Source of the DNA: Candidatus Methylomirabilota bacterium
GTDB lineage: Bacteria; Methylomirabilota; Methylomirabilia; Rokubacteriales; CSP1-6
Reading direction: 5' to 3'
DNA: 45,324 nt
Assembly (NCBI GenBank): GCA_036002485.1
Contig: DASYTI010000122.1
Coordinates: forward strand, 1-45,324
Each line of letters begins with the position of its first letter. The first letter of the stretch is position 1. Position numbers and translations under genes: made by a program. Below, in pieces: positions 9,015 to 23,450 of the stretch. The notes beneath the pieces are model-generated. The model did not search any database and had not been told where the DNA came from. It saw nothing but the letters and a program-made list of their open reading frames with translations.

Positions 9015-10559
9015 CTAGGCCGCTCGCCGGCGGAAAGCCGTCCCCGCCGCGATCCCGGAGAGGGCGAGACAGAGGTAGGGCAGCCAGTCGCCCCAGCGCG
9101 TGTAGAGCGTGGTCCGGGCGCGCTGGGCCACGCGCGCCGAAAGGTAGCCGCGCTCGAAGAGAGGCATGATCGGCCCCACCATACCCGATGGGCTCACGAA
9201 TCCCGAGATTCCCGTGTTCGCCGCTCGCGCGATGGCCACGCGATTCTCGACCGCGCGCAGGGGCAGCGTGCCCAGATGTTGCCAGGGCCCGCTCGTGCGC
9301 CCGAACCATGCATCGTTGGTGATATTCGCCATGAAGCTCGCACCCCCGACCACGAAGTCCCTGAACAGCTCGGGGAAGATGACCTCGTAACAGATCACGG
9401 TGCCGAATGGGGCCCCGGGCAGCTCGAATACGGTCTGGCTGTTCCCGGCCGCGAAGTCCGAGATGAACTCGGCCCAGCTCCTGACGAAGCCGATCAGACC
9501 GGCGAGGGGAACGTACTCGCCGAATGGCACGAGGTGAATCTTATCATACTTGGCCCTAATCCCCTGTTCTCCCAGCAGAAAAGCGCTGTTCAGGAATTGA
9601 GCGCGAGGCCCCGGCAGCCTGTCGATGGAGCCGACCAGGATGGGCGCTCCAAGCTCCGCTGACAGCGCGGTGAGCCGCAAGAGGAGGACGGGATCGCCGC
9701 GCAGGAAGATGGGCGCTGCCGTCTCAGGCCAGAGGATGACGGCGGGCTTGGAGCGCGCCGCCTCCCGGGTGAGCCGCTCGTAGCGGTCGAGAGCCTCGGC
9801 CTGATGGGCGGGATCCCACTTGAGGGACTGCGCGATCGCGGGCTGGATCACGGCGACCTCGATGGACTGGACGGGGGGGCGGGCGGCCGGGCCGTATTCG
9901 TGAGCAAGAACCCACCAGCCGAACGCGAGCGATCCCGCCGCGAGGACAGCCGCCGTGGTAATGCCGGGCGCGGATCGACGAAAGCCCAGCACGCACCAAG
10001 ACGCCAGGGCGGCATTGACCGCGACGATCAGCAGGGAGACCGCGTAGACGCCGCCGATCTCGGCGATCTGGATGACGGCGAGCGCCCGGTGCTGAGAGTA
10101 GCCGAGCAGTCCCCAGGGGAAGCCGCCCATGAGCCAGCCGCGAATCCACTCGCCGGCCACCCATAGTCCGGGCGCCGCGGCCAGCCCCCAGCCACGACCG
10201 AGCCGGCTTCCCAGCCACGACACCACGGCGGCCATCGCCCCGACGTAGAGCCCGCAGTAGGCGGCCAGCGCCGCGATAGGAAGCCAGGTTAGCGGCCAGG
10301 GGATGGCGCTATAGCCCTGGAAGGTGTGATCGAGCCAGCGGAGAAGAACGAGGAAGAAGCTCAGTCCCGCCAGCCATCCGTCGCCGAGCGCGCCGCGCGG
10401 AGACCGCTCCGATGCCGACACGAGGACGGGCACCAGCCATACCCAGGCAAAGAGCGACCAGTCGCCCGTGGGAAAGGCCAGCGCCCCTGCCGCGCCCGAG
10501 ACGAGAAGACCGAGCCGCCGGCGAGCATGAGCTCCCGGCCAGCCCGGCCTAAACCCCAT
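9015..10559 (-). CDS. lnt: Apolipoprotein N-acyltransferase
   Basis: Inner-membrane enzyme that adds the third acyl chain to the N-terminal cysteine of lipoproteins, normally required before Lol export. The 514 residues comprise about seven hydrophobic N-terminal segments (up to about residue 215), a periplasmic nitrilase-like domain (about 230-490) and a final C-terminal helix. The nitrilase triad can be placed at Glu near 279 (LWPETAAP), Lys near 340 (YDKIHLVPFGEYVP) and Cys near 389 (VICYEVIFPE). The ATG start lies inside the end of the metallophosphoesterase gene (11-base overlap). It fits functionally with lolC, lolD and bamA downstream. Confidence 0.95.
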   Translation of the reverse strand: MGFRPGWPGAHARRRLGLLVSGAAGALAFPTGDWSLFAWVWLVPVLVSASERSPRGALGDGWLAGLSFFLVLLRWLDHTFQGYSAIPWPLTWLPIAALAAYCGLYVGAMAAVVSWLGSRLGRGWGLAAAPGLWVAGEWIRGWLMGGFPWGLLGYSQHRALAVIQIAEIGGVYAVSLLIVAVNAALASWCVLGFRRSAPGITTAAVLAAGSLAFGWWVLAHEYGPAARPPVQSIEVAVIQPAIAQSLKWDPAHQAEALDRYERLTREAARSKPAVILWPETAAPIFLRGDPVLLLRLTALSAELGAPILVGSIDRLPGPRAQFLNSAFLLGEQGIRAKYDKIHLVPFGEYVPLAGLIGFVRSWAEFISDFAAGNSQTVFELPGAPFGTVICYEVIFPELFRDFVVGGASFMANITNDAWFGRTSGPWQHLGTLPLRAVENRVAIARAANTGISGFVSPSGMVGPIMPLFERGYLSARVAQRARTTLYTRWGDWLPYLCLALSGIAAGTAFRRRAA

Positions 10560-11295
10560 TGGCGAGACGATCCGCGAGCACGCGTGGCAGAGAGGCGGCG
10601 AGGATCTTGGCGGCGGCCGCGCGATGGTCGTACGCCACCCGCCGGAGCGTCACGCTGCGCGCTTCCTCGTCCCACAGCATGTAGGCGGCCCGCCGATCCC
10701 TGTCCCGCGGCTGACCCACGCTCCCCACGTTGACGATGTAGCGCCGTCCGTCGTGGAACCCGATGCTTCGGTCGGCCCCTTCGGGACCACCGAGATCCTG
10801 GAAATCGGGGCCGCTCGAACCGAGTGACCAGACCCCCGGCCGGTGCGAGTGACCGACGAAGCAGAGGCGAGTCGAGAAGTCGGGGAACGCGCTCCAGCCA
10901 TCCTCAGCCGAGATCAGATAGTCCCACTCTTCCGGGCGGCTCGGACTGGCGTGGACGCAGGTCGCTTCTCCGAGCCCGGCGGTGAGCGGGAGGGCGGCCA
11001 GATACCCCGAATGATCCGGCCCCAGCTGATCACGGGTCCAGAGCGCCGCGGCCCTGGCCGCGGGATTGAACCAGTCGAGGTCCATCAGGCCCAGGGCGCC
11101 GTGCTCGTGATTTCCCGCGACCATCCGCACGGCCCGCTCGCCCAGGAGCTCCACGCACGCGACGGGATCCGCCCCATAGCCCACCGTGTCGCCCAGGCAG
11201 AGGAGACCGGTCGCCCCTTCCTGGGCGGCGTCGGCGAGAACGGCGGACAGGGCCTCGAGATTGGCGTGCACGTCCGAGAGCACCGCGTAGCGCAC
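10549..11295 (-). CDS. Metallophosphoesterase, YfcE/DUF2437-like calcineurin superfamily
   Basis: Predicted cytoplasmic two-metal phosphoesterase of unknown substrate. From the GTG at 11295 it is 248 residues. The metal-binding motifs occur in order: D8-x-H10 (VLSDVHAN), GDTVGYG near residue 38, GNHEH near residue 68, a later CVHASP, and GHSHRP with NVGSVGQPRD. This arrangement is typical of the YfcE/MJ0936-type group that includes phosphodiesterases. The GTG was chosen because a GAGG sits five bases upstream, it begins exactly at the conserved strand RYAVLSDVH, and it leaves a seven-base gap after nusB. A longer version starting at 11346 would run into nusB and adds no conserved sequence. 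Specificity cannot be read from sequence alone. Confidence 0.85.
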   Translation of the reverse strand: MRYAVLSDVHANLEALSAVLADAAQEGATGLLCLGDTVGYGADPVACVELLGERAVRMVAGNHEHGALGLMDLDWFNPAARAAALWTRDQLGPDHSGYLAALPLTAGLGEATCVHASPSRPEEWDYLISAEDGWSAFPDFSTRLCFVGHSHRPGVWSLGSSGPDFQDLGGPEGADRSIGFHDGRRYIVNVGSVGQPRDRDRRAAYMLWDEEARSVTLRRVAYDHRAAAAKILAASLPRVLADRLANGV

Positions 11296-11302
11296 GCAGG
11301 CC

Positions 11303-11719
11303 TCAGTCGGACGGGCGCAGCTCTTTGTGTATGCGGTCCAGGACACCGTTGATGAAGCGGGACGATTCTTGCGTGCTGAACTTCTTCGCGACCTCGAGCG
11401 CCTCGTTGATGGCCACCTTGGGCGGCACTTCCTCGGCCCACAAGAGCTCGAAGATGCCCTGGCGGAGGATATTGCGGTCGACCACGGCCATGCGCTCGAT
11501 CTCCCAGTTCTGGGCGTACTCGGAGATCATCTCGTCGATCTTCGTCTCGTGGAACTTGGTGCCCCGGATCAGGGACTCCGTGAAGTCTCGCACCTCCGCG
11601 TCCACCGGATGTCGCATCCAGAACTCGTCGAGGTGAGGCTCGGGCGAGGACTCCCCCTGCAAATCGAGCTGGTACAGGAGCTGGAGCGCGAGCTCGCGTG
11701 CTTTCCGGCGCTTGCCCAT
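11303..11719 (-). CDS. nusB: Transcription antitermination factor NusB
   Basis: All-helical RNA-binding protein that joins NusE and boxA RNA to promote antitermination of rRNA transcription. At 138 residues it has typical NusB length. It opens with GKRRKARELALQLLYQLDL and ends with the family-typical PPKVAINEALEVAKKF and SSRFINGVLDRI. The ATG at 11719 overlaps the ribH stop by one base (TGATG). An upstream in-frame extension to 12055 is an Arg/Gly-rich shadow of ribH and was rejected. The ribH-nusB pairing is widespread in bacteria and supports both calls. Confidence 0.95.
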   Translation of the reverse strand: MGKRRKARELALQLLYQLDLQGESSPEPHLDEFWMRHPVDAEVRDFTESLIRGTKFHETKIDEMISEYAQNWEIERMAVVDRNILRQGIFELLWAEEVPPKVAINEALEVAKKFSTQESSRFINGVLDRIHKELRPSD

Positions 11720-12222
11720 CAGCGGCGCCCCTCCCGGCGTGGCGACCGTGCCTCCCGCATCCACCCGGCCATCTCGAGGGCGGCCCGCGCCGCCTCTTCC
11801 CCGCGGTGGCCGACGCGTCCCCCCGCGCGCTCCCAGGCCTGCTCCTCCGTCAACGAGGTGATGACGCCGAAGGTGACGGGGACGCCGGTTTCGAGAGCCA
11901 CGCGCGACAGCCCCTGCGCGGCCGCGCCGGCCACGTACTTGAAGTGGGGCGTCTCCCCGCGGATCACCACGCCCACACAGACGATGGCCGCGTAGCGGCG
12001 CGTGCGGGCCAGCGTCATGGCGGCGAGGGGCAGCTCGAACGAGCCGGGCACCCAATGGACGTCGACGCGCTCGGGTCTCACGCCCCCCTCGCCGAGGGCA
12101 GCCACCGCGCCGTCGGCGAGCTTCTTCGAGAGGGCCTCATTGAAGCGCGCCGCCACCACGGCGAAGCGTCCCGCCGGCGTCGAGCGCGGCCGCGACGCAG
12201 TCCTGGGCGCTCGGCCGGCCAT
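11719..12222 (-). CDS. ribH: 6,7-dimethyl-8-ribityllumazine synthase
   Basis: Condenses 5-amino-6-ribitylamino-uracil with 3,4-dihydroxy-2-butanone 4-phosphate to form lumazine, the penultimate riboflavin step. The 167-residue protein has the family motifs AVVAARFNEAL, WVPGSFELPLAA, VCVGVVIRGETPHFKYV (with the catalytic-region His) and PVTFGVITSLTEEQAWERAGG. The first 17 residues are an Arg-rich tail with no family counterpart. The C-terminal REARSPRREGRR is also basic. It sits one base after the ribBA stop and overlaps nusB by one base, in a full riboflavin cluster. Confidence 0.95.
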   Translation of the reverse strand: MAGRAPRTASRPRSTPAGRFAVVAARFNEALSKKLADGAVAALGEGGVRPERVDVHWVPGSFELPLAAMTLARTRRYAAIVCVGVVIRGETPHFKYVAGAAAQGLSRVALETGVPVTFGVITSLTEEQAWERAGGRVGHRGEEAARAALEMAGWMREARSPRREGRR

Positions 12223-12223
12223 G

Positions 12224-13450
12224 TCAGTCCGGGAACGAGGAGAAGAGATGGCCCATCTTGTCGCGCTTGGTCAGGAGATATCGCCGGTTGCTCTCCGTGG
12301 GAGGAATCTCGATAGGCACGCGCTCGACCACCTGGAGGCCATAGCCTTCGATGCCGACGATCTTCTTGGGATTGTTGGTCAGGATCCTCAGGCGCTTCGC
12401 TCCGAGATCGACGAGGATCTGCGCGCCGATCCCGTAGTGCCGCAAATCCGCCTGGAAGCCCAGGACGGTGTTCGCCTCCACCGTGTCCTTGCCCTGGTCC
12501 TGGAGCTCATAGGCGCGAAGCTTGTTCAAGAGTCCGATCCCGCGCCCTTCCTGGCGCATGTAGAGGAGGATGCCGCGGCCCTCGCGCTCGATGATGGCCA
12601 GCGCCTTGTGGAGCTGAGAGCCGCAATCGCAGCGCCGGCAGCCGAAGACGTCGCCGGGCAGGCACTCGGAGTGGACGCGGACGAGGACGGGCTCCTCACC
12701 CCGCACATCGCCCATGACGAGGGCGAGGGGCAGCCGGTCGTCCACCGTGGTCTCGTAGGCGATGCAGGTGAACTCGCCGTACTCCGTGGGCAGCTGCGTG
12801 GTGGCGGCACGCCGGACCAGCTTCTCCTGATGGATCCGGTATTCGATGAGGTCCTTGATGGTGATGCATTTGAGGCCGTGCCGTCGCCCCAGGGCGAGGA
12901 GGTCCGGCACTCGCGCCATGCCTCCCTCGTCGTTGAGGATCTCGCAGATGACGCCGGCCGGATAACAGCCGGCGAGTCTGGCCAGATCTATGGCGGCTTC
13001 CGTGTGGCCGGCCCTCCTCAGGACGCCCCCCGGCATCGCGCGCAGGGGAAAGATGTGCCCCGGCCGAGCCAGGTCATCGGGCCGCGCGGTCGGGCTCACC
13101 AGGGTGCGGATGGTCACCGCCCGGTCATAGGCGGAGATGCCGGTGGTGACCCCCCGCCGGGCGTCCACGCTGACCGTGAAGGCCGTGCCGAGGGGCGCCG
13201 TGTTCTCGCTCACCATCATGGGGATCTGCAGCTCTTCGAGCCGCTCGGCCAGCATGGGCATGCACATGAGCCCGCGGCCGTGCATGATCATGAAGTTGAC
13301 GGCCTCGGGCGTGGCCCGGTCGGCGGCCATGAGGAAGTCGCCCTCGTTCTCGCGATCCTCATCGTCCACGACCATGATGATCTGCCCCGCGCGGATGTCC
13401 TCCACCGCGGCCTCGATGCTCGCGAACTCTCGTCGGCTCTCCGTGGTCAC
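12224..13450 (-). CDS. ribBA: Bifunctional 3,4-dihydroxy-2-butanone 4-phosphate synthase / GTP cyclohydrolase II
   Basis: Supplies both precursors of riboflavin: the four-carbon unit from ribulose 5-phosphate and the pyrimidine from GTP. Residues 1 to about 205 are the RibB domain, with the acidic metal and substrate loop [11 protein letters not shown] and the histidine motif GHTEAAIDL. Residues from about 206 are the RibA domain, with the zinc cysteines in [20 protein letters not shown] and the GTP-site stretch RQEGRGIGL. Both active sites look intact, so this appears to be a genuine dual enzyme. The start overlaps the ribE stop by four bases, consistent with translational coupling. Confidence 0.97.
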   Translation of the reverse strand: MTTESRREFASIEAAVEDIRAGQIIMVVDDEDRENEGDFLMAADRATPEAVNFMIMHGRGLMCMPMLAERLEELQIPMMVSENTAPLGTAFTVSVDARRGVTTGISAYDRAVTIRTLVSPTARPDDLARPGHIFPLRAMPGGVLRRAGHTEAAIDLARLAGCYPAGVICEILNDEGGMARVPDLLALGRRHGLKCITIKDLIEYRIHQEKLVRRAATTQLPTEYGEFTCIAYETTVDDRLPLALVMGDVRGEEPVLVRVHSECLPGDVFGCRRCDCGSQLHKALAIIEREGRGILLYMRQEGRGIGLLNKLRAYELQDQGKDTVEANTVLGFQADLRHYGIGAQILVDLGAKRLRILTNNPKKIVGIEGYGLQVVERVPIEIPPTESNRRYLLTKRDKMGHLFSSFPD

Positions 13451-14040
13451 CGTGGCTCCCCTCTCAAGCTCAGTATCCGTAGCACGTATTTCCCGATCAC
13501 GTCCATCTCGAGGTTGACCCTCCGTCCCGGCTTGAGGGCTCCCAGAGTCGTGCGCTCCAGTGTATGCGGGATGAGCATGGTCGCGAAAGCCCTGGCCTCA
13601 AGTCCCGCCACGGTCAGGCTGACCCCGTCCACGGCCACCGAGCCCTGCGGAATGAGCAGAGGTGCCAAGTCCTGACCTGGCCATTCGATCTTGAGTCGCG
13701 CCGTCTCCCCCGCCCGATCGAGCGCGATCACCGAGCCGACCCCGTCAACATGACCGAGCACGAAGTGTCCACCCAGGAAGCCGTCGAGCCGCATCGGCCG
13801 CTCGAGATTGACGGAGTCGCCCGGGCCGAGATCGGCGAGGGCGGTCCGCGCCAGGGTCTCGGGACCCAGATCGAAGGCGAGGTGTCCGGAGGCGATCTCG
13901 ACCGCGGTCAGGCACACACCATTGACGGCCACGCTCGAGCCGACCTCCGTGCCGCCGAGCGTGGCTTTGGCCTCGACCATGAGCCGCGAGCCGTCGCGCT
14001 CGAGGACGCGTCCGCACTCCTCGACGATGCCGGTGAACAT
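13447..14040 (-). CDS. ribE: Riboflavin synthase, alpha subunit
   Basis: Dismutates two lumazine molecules into riboflavin and a pyrimidine that is recycled. The 197-residue length and the invariant opening [10 protein letters not shown] identify the family. The protein has two lumazine-binding barrels, about residues 1-95 and 96-195, each with a conserved pattern: [14 protein letters not shown] in the first and [14 protein letters not shown] in the second, with the linker region [12 protein letters not shown]. The start codon directly follows the ribD stop with no gap. Some databases call this gene ribC. Confidence 0.95.
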   Translation of the reverse strand: MFTGIVEECGRVLERDGSRLMVEAKATLGGTEVGSSVAVNGVCLTAVEIASGHLAFDLGPETLARTALADLGPGDSVNLERPMRLDGFLGGHFVLGHVDGVGSVIALDRAGETARLKIEWPGQDLAPLLIPQGSVAVDGVSLTVAGLEARAFATMLIPHTLERTTLGALKPGRRVNLEMDVIGKYVLRILSLRGEPR

Positions 14041-15201
14041 CTACGCCTCCCGCGCCACGGCCACGTCGCCTTCGAGCATCCAGTCGTCGCCGACCGAGCG
14101 CGCCTCGAGGCGAACCATCCCAAGCGCCTCCGGCAGCCGAAGCCCGCTGCCGGCAAGGGGTCCTGGCGCATCGCGTCCGCCCAGGAGCATGGGAGCGACG
14201 AATGCGACGACGCGGTCGACCAGTCCCGCCCGGAAGAACGAGGCGGCCAGCTCTCCACCGCCTTCGAGCAGGAGGCCCGTCACGTCGAGGGCGCCGAGGC
14301 GGGCGAGCAGATCGGCGGGCTCCACGCGGCCGTCCCCTTCTTTGCACCGGAGCACGGTGACCCCCCGAGCCTCGAGCGCCGCCACGCGCTCGGGGTCGGC
14401 GAGATCGGTCACGGCGACGACGGCGCGGGAGGGGCTGCCCGCGGTGAGAACTCTCGCGTGAAGGGGCAGCCGGGCCCGGCTGTCCACCACCACCCGGAGC
14501 GGCTCGCGGGGCCACGGCGTGGCCAGGCGCACGTCCAGGGCCGGATCATCGGCGAGGGCCGTGCCGACCCCGACCACGACGGCATCGCTCCAGCTTCTCA
14601 GCCGGTGCCCTTCGGTTCGCGCCCGCTCGCCCGAGATCCAGCGCGAGCGGCGCTCGTGGTCGGCGGTCTTGCCATCGAGAGTGGCCGCCCACTTGAGCGT
14701 CACGTGCGGCCTCCCGAGGCGGGCCACGGTGAAGAAAGCTCGGTTCAGGGCGATCGCCTCCCGCTCGCGACAGCCCAGGGTGACGTCAACTCCCGCCGCG
14801 GCCAGGGCACGGGCCCCGCCCCCCGCAACCTTCGGGTTGCCGTCTCCCACGGCCGCCACGACGCGACGCACCCCTGCCCGCGCGATGGCCTCCACACAGG
14901 GCGCCGTCCGGCCGGCATGATTGCACGGCTCGAGCGTGACATAGAGATCCGAGCCACGGGCGAGGGCTCCCGCCGCGGCGAGGGCCTCGACCTCGGCGTG
15001 AGGCGCACCCGCGCGCGCGTGGAAGCCCTCGCCGAGCGCCCGCCCGTTGCCCACGATGACGGCGCCCACGGCGGGATTCGGCGAGGTCATGCCCCGGCCC
15101 CGCTCCGCCAGCTCGAGGGCGCGCCCCATCCACCGGACGTCATGGGGACGAATGTCGGTGGAACGAAGGTCCGTCATGCTCGAGCTCACGGCGCCCATCA
15201 T
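14041..15201 (-). CDS. ribD: Bifunctional diaminohydroxyphosphoribosylaminopyrimidine deaminase / 5-amino-6-(5-phosphoribosylamino)uracil reductase
   Basis: Carries out the deamination and NADPH-dependent reduction that follow GTP cyclohydrolase II. The N-terminal deaminase domain has the zinc motifs HAEVEAL and PCNHAGRTAPCVEAI plus TSPNPAVGAVIV. The C-terminal reductase domain (from about residue 165) shows VTLKWAATLDGKTAD and LLEGGGELAASFF. I chose the ATG at 15201, which overlaps the ftsY stop by four bases; an ATG at 15198 or at 15177 (MTDLRSTD) is equally possible. That gives about 386 residues, slightly longer than usual. A further upstream extension is a shadow of ftsY. Confidence 0.94.
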   Translation of the reverse strand: MMGAVSSSMTDLRSTDIRPHDVRWMGRALELAERGRGMTSPNPAVGAVIVGNGRALGEGFHARAGAPHAEVEALAAAGALARGSDLYVTLEPCNHAGRTAPCVEAIARAGVRRVVAAVGDGNPKVAGGGARALAAAGVDVTLGCREREAIALNRAFFTVARLGRPHVTLKWAATLDGKTADHERRSRWISGERARTEGHRLRSWSDAVVVGVGTALADDPALDVRLATPWPREPLRVVVDSRARLPLHARVLTAGSPSRAVVAVTDLADPERVAALEARGVTVLRCKEGDGRVEPADLLARLGALDVTGLLLEGGGELAASFFRAGLVDRVVAFVAPMLLGGRDAPGPLAGSGLRLPEALGMVRLEARSVGDDWMLEGDVAVAREA

Positions 15202-16124
15202 TCGCCGGCGAGGCCCGCCGCGAAGCTCTTCGGGTCGAAGGGCTGGAGATCCTCGATGCGCTCGCCCACCCCGATCAGCTTGATGGGGACGCCCAGTTCT
15301 TTCCAGATCCGCACGACGATGCCGCCCTTGGCCGTCCCGTCGAGCTTGGTGAGCACGAGTCCCGTGAGCCCTATCGCTTCGTGAAAGAGCCGGGCCTGCT
15401 GGAGTCCGTTCTGGCCGGTGGGCGCCTCGATGACCATGAGGGATTCGTGGGGCGCGCCCGGGAGCTGCCGCGCGATCACACGCTTGAGCTTGGCGAGCTC
15501 GTCCATGAGATTGCTCTTGGTGTGGAGGCGCCCCGCCGTGTCGACGAGGAGAACGTCCATCCGGCGCGCCATGGCCGCCTTCACGGCGTCGAAGACCACC
15601 GCGGCGGGATCCGCGCCGGTGGCCTGGCGGATGACCTCGGCGCCCGAACGTCGTCCCCACTCCTCGAGCTGCTCGACGGCTGCGGCCCGGAAAGTGTCGG
15701 CCGCGGCCAGCAGCACGCCCTTCCCTGATTCCGTGAGGGCGGCGGCGAGCTTGCCCGTGCTCGTGGTCTTGCCGGAGCCGTTGACTCCCAGCATGAGCAC
15801 CACGCTCGGCTTGGCGTCGAGCTCGAGCGGGGCCGCCGCCCCCGCGAGCGTCTCCTCGAGGAACTGGCTCAAGAGGGTCCGAAGATCGGATGCGGAGAGC
15901 GAGCCCGTCCGCTTGGCCGAGGATCGCACCAGGGAGACGAACTCCTGACTCGTCTCGGCTCCGAGGTCCGCGGCGAGCAGAAGCTCCTCTAGCTCGTCGA
16001 GCATGGACTCGTCGACCTGACGGCCCAGGGCGAGCAGGCTGTCAAGCCCCTGACTCATGGCCTGGCGGGAACGCTCCAGCCCCTGGCGGAAGCGATCGGC
16101 AAACCCGCTCAGGAAGGCCATCAC
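15198..16124 (-). CDS. ftsY: Signal recognition particle receptor FtsY
   Basis: SRP-type GTPase that docks ribosome-SRP complexes to the SecYEG translocon. The 308 residues cover a short helical N domain and the G domain, without the acidic A domain of the Escherichia coli protein. Visible motifs are G1 GVNGSGKTTSTGKLA near residue 113, DTFRAAAVEQLEEW, G3 DTAGRLHTKSNLMDEL, G4 TKLDGTAKGG, and the C-terminal GVGERIEDLQPFDPKSF. The usual DATTGQN segment reads EAPTGQN, a conservative but uncommon change. The start overlaps the rodZ-like stop by four bases. FtsY rather than Ffh is clear from the short length and the absence of an M domain. Confidence 0.95.
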   Translation of the reverse strand: MMAFLSGFADRFRQGLERSRQAMSQGLDSLLALGRQVDESMLDELEELLLAADLGAETSQEFVSLVRSSAKRTGSLSASDLRTLLSQFLEETLAGAAAPLELDAKPSVVLMLGVNGSGKTTSTGKLAAALTESGKGVLLAAADTFRAAAVEQLEEWGRRSGAEVIRQATGADPAAVVFDAVKAAMARRMDVLLVDTAGRLHTKSNLMDELAKLKRVIARQLPGAPHESLMVIEAPTGQNGLQQARLFHEAIGLTGLVLTKLDGTAKGGIVVRIWKELGVPIKLIGVGERIEDLQPFDPKSFAAGLAGE

Positions 16125-16882
16125 GAAGCCTCGGGGCTATCCGGGGGAAGCACGAGCCGTTGGATCACGGCGCCGCGCGCGCCGAGCGGCGGAATGCGGC
16201 GGCCGTTGAAATCGACCTCGATCCCTCCCGCATTGCCCACGGTGAGCACGAATCGGCGGGCGGCCGTCCACTCGCGTACGGCTCCCGTCGGCAAGAGCTC
16301 CTCGGCGACCTGGCCATCGTCGATCTGGACGCGGACCCAGGTCGGCTCGATGGCGCGCATCACGAGCCGCTGGGATGCCACGGGCTTGGCCACCGGGGTT
16401 GTAGGGGTCGCAGGGGTCAGAGCGGCTGGCTCGGGCGTCGCAGGTGCCGCCGCGGCAGGCTCAGGGGGCCGAGGGGTGACGCTCGAAGCCTGAACCTTCT
16501 CGCGGGCGGGGCCCTTGAGTCCGAGGTGCAGGGCGAAGAGGCTGCCGCCCAGCGCCAGGACGAGGATGGCGCTCACGAGCAGCGGTCCACCCCGACGCGG
16601 CCGCGAACCGAAAGACGGCCGCGCCGCGGGGCGCTCGGGCCGAGTCGGCTCCCCGGCCGTCTGGCGAAAAAGATCGTACGCGTGGTCGGGTGGCGCCTCG
16701 AGGGTTTCGCAGTACGCGCGGATGAACCCCTTGACGAAGACCCGGGCGGGCAGATCCTCCAGCTGGTCGCTCTCCAGCGCTTCCAGGTGGCGTCGTCCCA
16801 CGCGCGTGGAGCGCGAGATGTCGTCCAGCGACACCCCTTTGGCCTCGCGCAGCCCGCGCAGATACACCCCTAGAGAGCTCAT
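16121..16882 (-). CDS. RodZ-like membrane protein: helix-turn-helix, membrane helix and DUF4115-type C-terminus
   Basis: Likely a cell-shape or cytoskeleton-linked membrane protein. Residues 1-75 form a Cro/RodZ-type helix-turn-helix (LRGLREAKGVSLDDISRSTR, then VFVKGFIRAYCETL). One membrane helix spans about residues 99-120 (LLVSAILVLALGGSLFALHL), followed by a Pro/Ala-rich linker and a C-terminal beta domain with TWVRVQIDDGQ, as in DUF4115. In RodZ of known function the helix-turn-helix binds MreB, not DNA. No mreB lies in the window, so the function is inferred from architecture only. The gene ends in a four-base overlap with ftsY. Confidence 0.82.
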   Translation of the reverse strand: MSSLGVYLRGLREAKGVSLDDISRSTRVGRRHLEALESDQLEDLPARVFVKGFIRAYCETLEAPPDHAYDLFRQTAGEPTRPERPAARPSFGSRPRRGGPLLVSAILVLALGGSLFALHLGLKGPAREKVQASSVTPRPPEPAAAAPATPEPAALTPATPTTPVAKPVASQRLVMRAIEPTWVRVQIDDGQVAEELLPTGAVREWTAARRFVLTVGNAGGIEVDFNGRRIPPLGARGAVIQRLVLPPDSPEAS

Positions 16883-16939
16883 GGTTTCTCACGCGGAGTC
16901 TACGCCCCCCCGTGGCGAACAGTCAATTCGGAGAGATAG

Positions 16940-20512
<3,573 letters not shown>

Positions 20513-20633
20513 GGTTTGCGCCGCCGAGGCGCACTTACTGATACCACGGGGTGCCGGGGACCGCCAAAGAAAAAACCCTACACGTGGGGGCCCGGGCGGC
20601 CACCGGACACCAAATGCTGGGCTGGACGCTAGC
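20513..20633 (-). terminator. Possible weak terminator after secA
   Basis: The 121-base gap between secA and smc has a T6 run on the minus strand (20575-20570), preceded by a G+C-rich segment with partial self-complementarity (GTGG and CCAC arms around a GCCCGGGC palindrome). The stem is interrupted and the spacing to the T-run is long, so termination would be partial at best. Confidence 0.25.
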
Positions 20634-23435
<2,802 letters not shown>

Positions 23436-23450
23436 GCGTTGTATCTTACA

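Noticed and set aside
12224-15201. FMN riboswitch in the riboflavin cluster
   Set aside because: There is no intergenic space in the cluster, and no RFN-like conserved segment was seen.
14041-15660. 539-residue version of ribD
   Set aside because: The upstream part overlaps ftsY in another frame and is Arg/Gly-rich low-complexity sequence. The deaminase domain starts after 15201.
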